Shown one piece after another: positions 5,501 to 9,067 of a DNA stretch of 9,067 bases. A model generated the notes under the pieces. That model saw nothing but the letters and a program-made list of their open reading frames with translations. It did no database searches and was not told the DNA's origin. The stretch comes from JBFHES01 sp041584015 (lineage in GTDB: Bacteria > Bacteroidota > Bacteroidia > Bacteroidales > M50B96): the NCBI GenBank assembly GCA_041584015.1, contig JBFHES010000192.1, positions 1-9,067 of the forward strand, written 5' to 3'. The translations under genes were made by a program, and so were the position numbers. Every line of letters begins with the position of its first letter. The first letter of the stretch is position 1.

Positions 5501-8500
5501 TTGCGAATAGTTTACAGTATCATATTGTTGGTTCTCATCGTGTCAAATTCATTCTCTCAGGATTTGAATAACCTGCGTTCAAAAACTTTCCATTCGCCCG
5601 GAGACTCAATCGTTCTTGACACATTAAGTATTCTTCCGGAATCGATAAAAATTCTTTCGGCCGGAAAACCACTAAGCTCAGATAAATATCGCTTCAACAT
5701 CACTAACTCAACAATCCATTTTCTGGATACCGGTCTTCAGCACCTTGAAATAAGCTATCGCACCTTACCAGAATTCCTTAATAAGGAATATTTCAAAAAG
5801 GACATTAATAAAGCTATACTTGCTAAGGCGGGCAGCGGTACATTTTATAAATATGAAACCGGCGAAAAACGCATCTATAATCTGGACAAAGACTTGCTGG
5901 AGAAACGCGGAAGCATTTCGCGTGGGCTGAGCATGGGGAACAATCAGGATGCGGTGGTGAATTCCAGTTTAAACTTGCAGCTTTCGGGCAGACTCACCAA
6001 CGACTTTCAAATTCAGGCAGCTATTACGGATGAGAACCTGCCCATCCAACCCGACGGCAATTCGCAGCAGATTCAGGATTTCGATAAGGTTTTCATCAAC
6101 GTATATAATGATCGAACCAGATTACAAATGGGAGATTTTGAGATTGAGCATCAGCAAGATCATTTTTTTAAGTTGTATAAAAAGGCCCAAGGCGCCATGT
6201 TCTCAACCACAATGGATGTGGGCGAAAAGAAGCAGAAATTAAGCACCAGCATTAGCGGCGCCATTTCTAAAGGCAAGTACAACCGGATGACCTTTAATGG
6301 CACCGAAGGAAATCAGGGACCATATAAATTGGCGGGAGCACAAAACGAGAGTTACATCATTGTGTTAGCCGGATCGGAAAAGGTATACATAGATGGTCAA
6401 CTACTTACTCGTGGAGAAGACAAGGATTATATTATTGATTACAATACTGCAGAACTTACTTTTACTGCCAACCGCCTAATCACTCAAAACCTAAGAATTG
6501 TTATTGAGTTTGAATACTCTGATAAAAACTACGCCAGGTATCTACTTTATAATCAAAACACGCTGCAAGCTAAAAACGGCTCGCTGCGCATAAGCCTCTA
6601 TAACGAGCAGGACATAAAAACCCAACCACTACAACAGGATTTATCCGAGCAACAAATTAATACACTTCAAGATATTGGTGATAATATTGAACAAGCCTAC
6701 ACTTCAAACATCGACAGTGTTGGTTTTCAAAACGACCGGGTACTTTATCGAAAAACCGATACCATTATCAATGGAACCCTATACAAGCCGGTTTATGTAT
6801 ATTCTAATAATCCGAATGAAGCCATTTACAGCCTGGGCTTTACATTTGTTGGCGATGGTTTTGGCAATTACACTACAATTCAAACAGATGCCAACGGCAA
6901 GGTTTATCAATGGTCTGCACCAGATACTGACGGCAATAAAACCGGAAACTACGAACCCATCATTTTAATGGTTACACCGCGAAAGAAACAAATACTTGCG
7001 CTTGGCGGGGATTATCATTTCTCGGAAAAACTAAGTAGTACTTTCGAATTCTCGTTGAGCAATAACGACATAAACACCTATTCTGAGAAAGATAAAAATG
7101 ATAATGTTGGCTATGCCATTAAGCTAAACACAAAAAGAAAAATACTGGGGCGCGACTCCATCCGTGGTCTGGCGAGTATCGATTACCAACTCATCAATTC
7201 CTACTTTGACCCAGCGGATAGATTTCGTTCGGTGGAATTTGAACGCGACTGGAATTTACAAGAAACAGAAACACAAGCAGATGAACACCACATTACCGGT
7301 AGCTTCGACATTAGTAAATCCACAAAGAAGCAAGCCCGCTATCAATTCGAATTACTAAACAGACCGGGCAATATAAACGCTTACAGGAACACCTTAAACA
7401 CCAATGCTCAATTTGGACAAACAATAATTGCGGCAAACGGCAGCTACTTATTCTCCAATAATTCTATAAATGAAACAGGCTTTTTACGGCACCAGGTTGA
7501 TATAAAGCAGAATCTTAAAAGAATTACGCTGGGCCTTCGGGAAGAATCTGAGCAAAATCGATGGACAAGCCTTAGCACAGATAGCTTGCTAGCCAACAGC
7601 TATAACTTTAATAATTTCGAAATATATCTACAATCGCCCGATACCATGCAGTCATCTTTTTTTGCAAGCTATGCATGGAGATCGGATGAATTGCCTTTCG
7701 AGAATGCACTAATCCAAAGCTCCACCTCCAAAGATCTGAAAGCCGGAGCAACAATTCTATTCAACCAGCGAAACAAACTGAGTACTGTATTTACCTATCG
7801 CAAGCTGACCTTCAATAAAAACTTCACCAATCTGGAAGCAAAAGACGAAGACAATTTCAATGGTAGAATCAACTGGTCGATGGTGCTTTTGAAAGGAGCT
7901 ATCAGGAGCAATACATTTTATGAGATTGGTTCGGGTTTAGAATTAATTAAAGAATATCAATTTCTGAAAGTAACCGCCGGGCAGGGGCAGTTTATTTGGA
8001 ACGACTACAACAGCGATGGCATTACCCAACTCGATGAGTTTGAAACGGCAATTTATCAAGACACCGCTAATTACATTCGTCTGTTTGTGCCAGGCAGCAA
8101 CTATGAAAAAGTGCTTACCAATCAGTTTAGCCAGAACCTTAACATAAGTTTAGCCAAGTTGCTGAAAAAGCAAACCAAGCTGAACAAAACACTTAAACGT
8201 TTTAGCAATACCAGCAATTTCCGAATCAATGGAAAGAATAACAATATCAGCATTAGCGAGAACTTAAATCCATTCTATAGTAGTTATCAATCAGAAAATC
8301 TACGCAGCCTCAATGCTACACTCCGAAACATCTTCTCCTTTAATAAAGGAAATCCGAAGTATGGAGTTGATCACATCTACAGCAAAGTGGAAAATAAATC
8401 GCTGCTCACCAATGGAATCGATGCAAGAGCCCACCAATTTAACAGTATCAAATTGCGATGGAGAGTCATCTCTAAGCTAATATTAAACTCCATGTTAGAG

Positions 8501-8953
8501 GAAGGTAGTAAACAATTCAGCTCTGAGTTCTTCTCTACGAAAAATTTCAGCATTGCCTATGGAAAGGCAGAGGCAAGTTTAGTTTATCAGCCAAGCATCG
8601 ATATTGAAATTACAAGCAGACTAACTGCAACCGATAAAGTAAATAGCTTAAGTACTGAAAACTCAACAGAGTTGAAATATAGTGCTGAAGCAAATCTTAA
8701 ACTTTTACAAAAAGGAACAGCACTACTAAAGCTAAATTACATCGACATTAGCTACAACGCAGAAGATCTAAATACATCAATAGCCTATGAAATGCTGGGA
8801 GGTTTAAAGCCCGGTGACAATTTTACCTGGGAGCTGCAGTACCAGCAAAACGTAACAGAAAACATGCAACTAAACATTTCTTACTTCGGACGTAAATCGG
8901 CAAGCTCCAGGGCCTTGCACACTGGTAACGTGCAACTGAGAGCTTTTTTCTAG
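5501..8953 (+). CDS. Giant exported, probable outer-membrane beta-barrel protein of unknown function
   Basis: This 1150-residue protein begins at TTG with a good signal peptide (MRIVYSIILLVLIVSNSFS, then Gln20). No in-frame ATG lies between the preceding stop at 5462-5464 and this TTG, so the TTG start is well supported. A conserved-looking N-terminal block runs from RGSISRGLSMGNNQDAVVNS (136-155) through AAITDENLPIQPDGN (173-187) to QDFDKVFINV (192-201). Next come EKVYIDGQLLTRG at 293-305 and DYIIDYNTAELTFT at 309-322, then GNYEPIILMVTP at 482-493. Residues from about 500 on consist of alternating beta-strand-like segments. DYNSDGITQLDE at 835-846 resembles an EF-hand or dockerin calcium loop. 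The chain ends QLRAFF, with the terminal aromatic typical of outer-membrane barrels. Parts recall, from memory, the motility and type IX secretion translocon protein SprA, but SprA is about twice as long, so this is at most a distant relative. Function is unknown. An outer-membrane location is the best inference. Confidence 0.85.
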   Translation: MRIVYSIILLVLIVSNSFSQDLNNLRSKTFHSPGDSIVLDTLSILPESIKILSAGKPLSSDKYRFNITNSTIHFLDTGLQHLEISYRTLPEFLNKEYFKKDINKAILAKAGSGTFYKYETGEKRIYNLDKDLLEKRGSISRGLSMGNNQDAVVNSSLNLQLSGRLTNDFQIQAAITDENLPIQPDGNSQQIQDFDKVFINVYNDRTRLQMGDFEIEHQQDHFFKLYKKAQGAMFSTTMDVGEKKQKLSTSISGAISKGKYNRMTFNGTEGNQGPYKLAGAQNESYIIVLAGSEKVYIDGQLLTRGEDKDYIIDYNTAELTFTANRLITQNLRIVIEFEYSDKNYARYLLYNQNTLQAKNGSLRISLYNEQDIKTQPLQQDLSEQQINTLQDIGDNIEQAYTSNIDSVGFQNDRVLYRKTDTIINGTLYKPVYVYSNNPNEAIYSLGFTFVGDGFGNYTTIQTDANGKVYQWSAPDTDGNKTGNYEPIILMVTPRKKQILALGGDYHFSEKLSSTFEFSLSNNDINTYSEKDKNDNVGYAIKLNTKRKILGRDSIRGLASIDYQLINSYFDPADRFRSVEFERDWNLQETETQADEHHITGSFDISKSTKKQARYQFELLNRPGNINAYRNTLNTNAQFGQTIIAANGSYLFSNNSINETGFLRHQVDIKQNLKRITLGLREESEQNRWTSLSTDSLLANSYNFNNFEIYLQSPDTMQSSFFASYAWRSDELPFENALIQSSTSKDLKAGATILFNQRNKLSTVFTYRKLTFNKNFTNLEAKDEDNFNGRINWSMVLLKGAIRSNTFYEIGSGLELIKEYQFLKVTAGQGQFIWNDYNSDGITQLDEFETAIYQDTANYIRLFVPGSNYEKVLTNQFSQNLNISLAKLLKKQTKLNKTLKRFSNTSNFRINGKNNNISISENLNPFYSSYQSENLRSLNATLRNIFSFNKGNPKYGVDHIYSKVENKSLLTNGIDARAHQFNSIKLRWRVISKLILNSMLEEGSKQFSSEFFSTKNFSIAYGKAEASLVYQPSIDIEITSRLTATDKVNSLSTENSTELKYSAEANLKLLQKGTALLKLNYIDISYNAEDLNTSIAYEMLGGLKPGDNFTWELQYQQNVTENMQLNISYFGRKSASSRALHTGNVQLRAFF
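8003..8038 (+). other. EF-hand/dockerin-like calcium-binding loop inside the giant protein
   Basis: Residues 835-846 read DYNSDGITQLDE, placing Asp1, Asn3, Asp5, Gly6 and Glu12 as in a 12-residue calcium loop. Position 8 is Thr where EF-hands usually have Ile, Leu or Val, so it is a loop of the type rather than a classic EF-hand. It precedes FETAIYQDTANYIRLF, which may be a conserved exposed segment between barrel strands. Metal binding is inferred. Confidence 0.5.
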
Positions 8954-9067
8954 CTGCTTTCGCAAGGGCTTAAGAAAAAATAATCAATACTTTTTATTGA
9001 ATTTGCCTACCTTAGGGCTCATTAGAGTAAGTTTATCAAATTAAGTAATAAGCTATAGCTAATACAA
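8954..9067. other. Non-coding tail of the window, possible promoter of the next gene
   Basis: No gene is visible. TACCTTAG at 9008-9015 differs from TAnnTTTG at one base and could be the -7 box of a gene starting beyond the window. No strong terminator for the giant gene is visible; the sequence after its TAG at 8951-8953 offers only a short imperfect hairpin followed by an A-rich stretch. Confidence 0.3.

Noticed and set aside
6164..6170. T7 run (with another near 7658-7664) as a phase-variation switch in the giant gene
   Set aside because: The runs are short, encode Phe-Phe in frame, and are common by chance in AT-rich DNA; the frame is intact.
8954..8980. Terminator just after the giant gene
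   Set aside because: The possible hairpin is short and imperfect and is followed by A residues rather than T residues on the + strand.
9051..9060. Perfect palindrome AGCTATAGCT
   Set aside because: Ten bases of AT-rich palindrome with no extension or second copy seen; compatible with chance.

Overview
The window looks like ordinary chromosomal DNA from a member of the Bacteroidota, probably an anaerobic or microaerophilic member of the Bacteroidales/Marinilabiliales type (inference). The reasons are an AT-rich genome, start codons without Shine-Dalgarno sequences, -7 promoter boxes of the Bacteroidota form TAnnTTTG, and a gene set typical of the phylum: an Omp28-type surface protein, a PorT-like small beta-barrel, and a giant signal-peptide-bearing barrel-like protein. 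No rRNA, tRNA, mobile element or CRISPR array was seen.

All six genes lie on the + strand. Region 1 (1-1069) holds the 3' end of an Omp28-related gene, then 4 nt later a small outer-membrane beta-barrel gene, closed by a strong intrinsic terminator. Region 2 (about 1089-2701) is a single gene for a DcuC/YfcC-type membrane carrier. Region 3 (2702-2939) is non-coding and ends in a promoter. Region 4 (2940-4214) is a single flavodiiron protein gene with all expected metal ligands and a perfect 14-bp stem terminator. Region 5 (4274-5415) is a family 4 glycosyltransferase whose promoter box sits almost on top of its start codon. Region 6 (5470-8953) is a 1150-residue exported protein, probably an outer-membrane beta-barrel, starting at TTG. 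The last 114 bases are non-coding and may carry the promoter of the next gene.

Apart from the first two genes, which are probably cotranscribed, most genes appear to be separate transcription units. The functions share a loose theme of envelope and surface biology (Omp28, PorT-like barrel, glycosyltransferase, giant barrel), together with an anaerobe's carboxylate or amino-acid carrier and an oxygen/NO-scavenging flavoprotein. I see no clear new multi-gene system. The item most worth attention is the giant barrel-like protein, which belongs to a family I recognise by pattern but cannot assign a function to.
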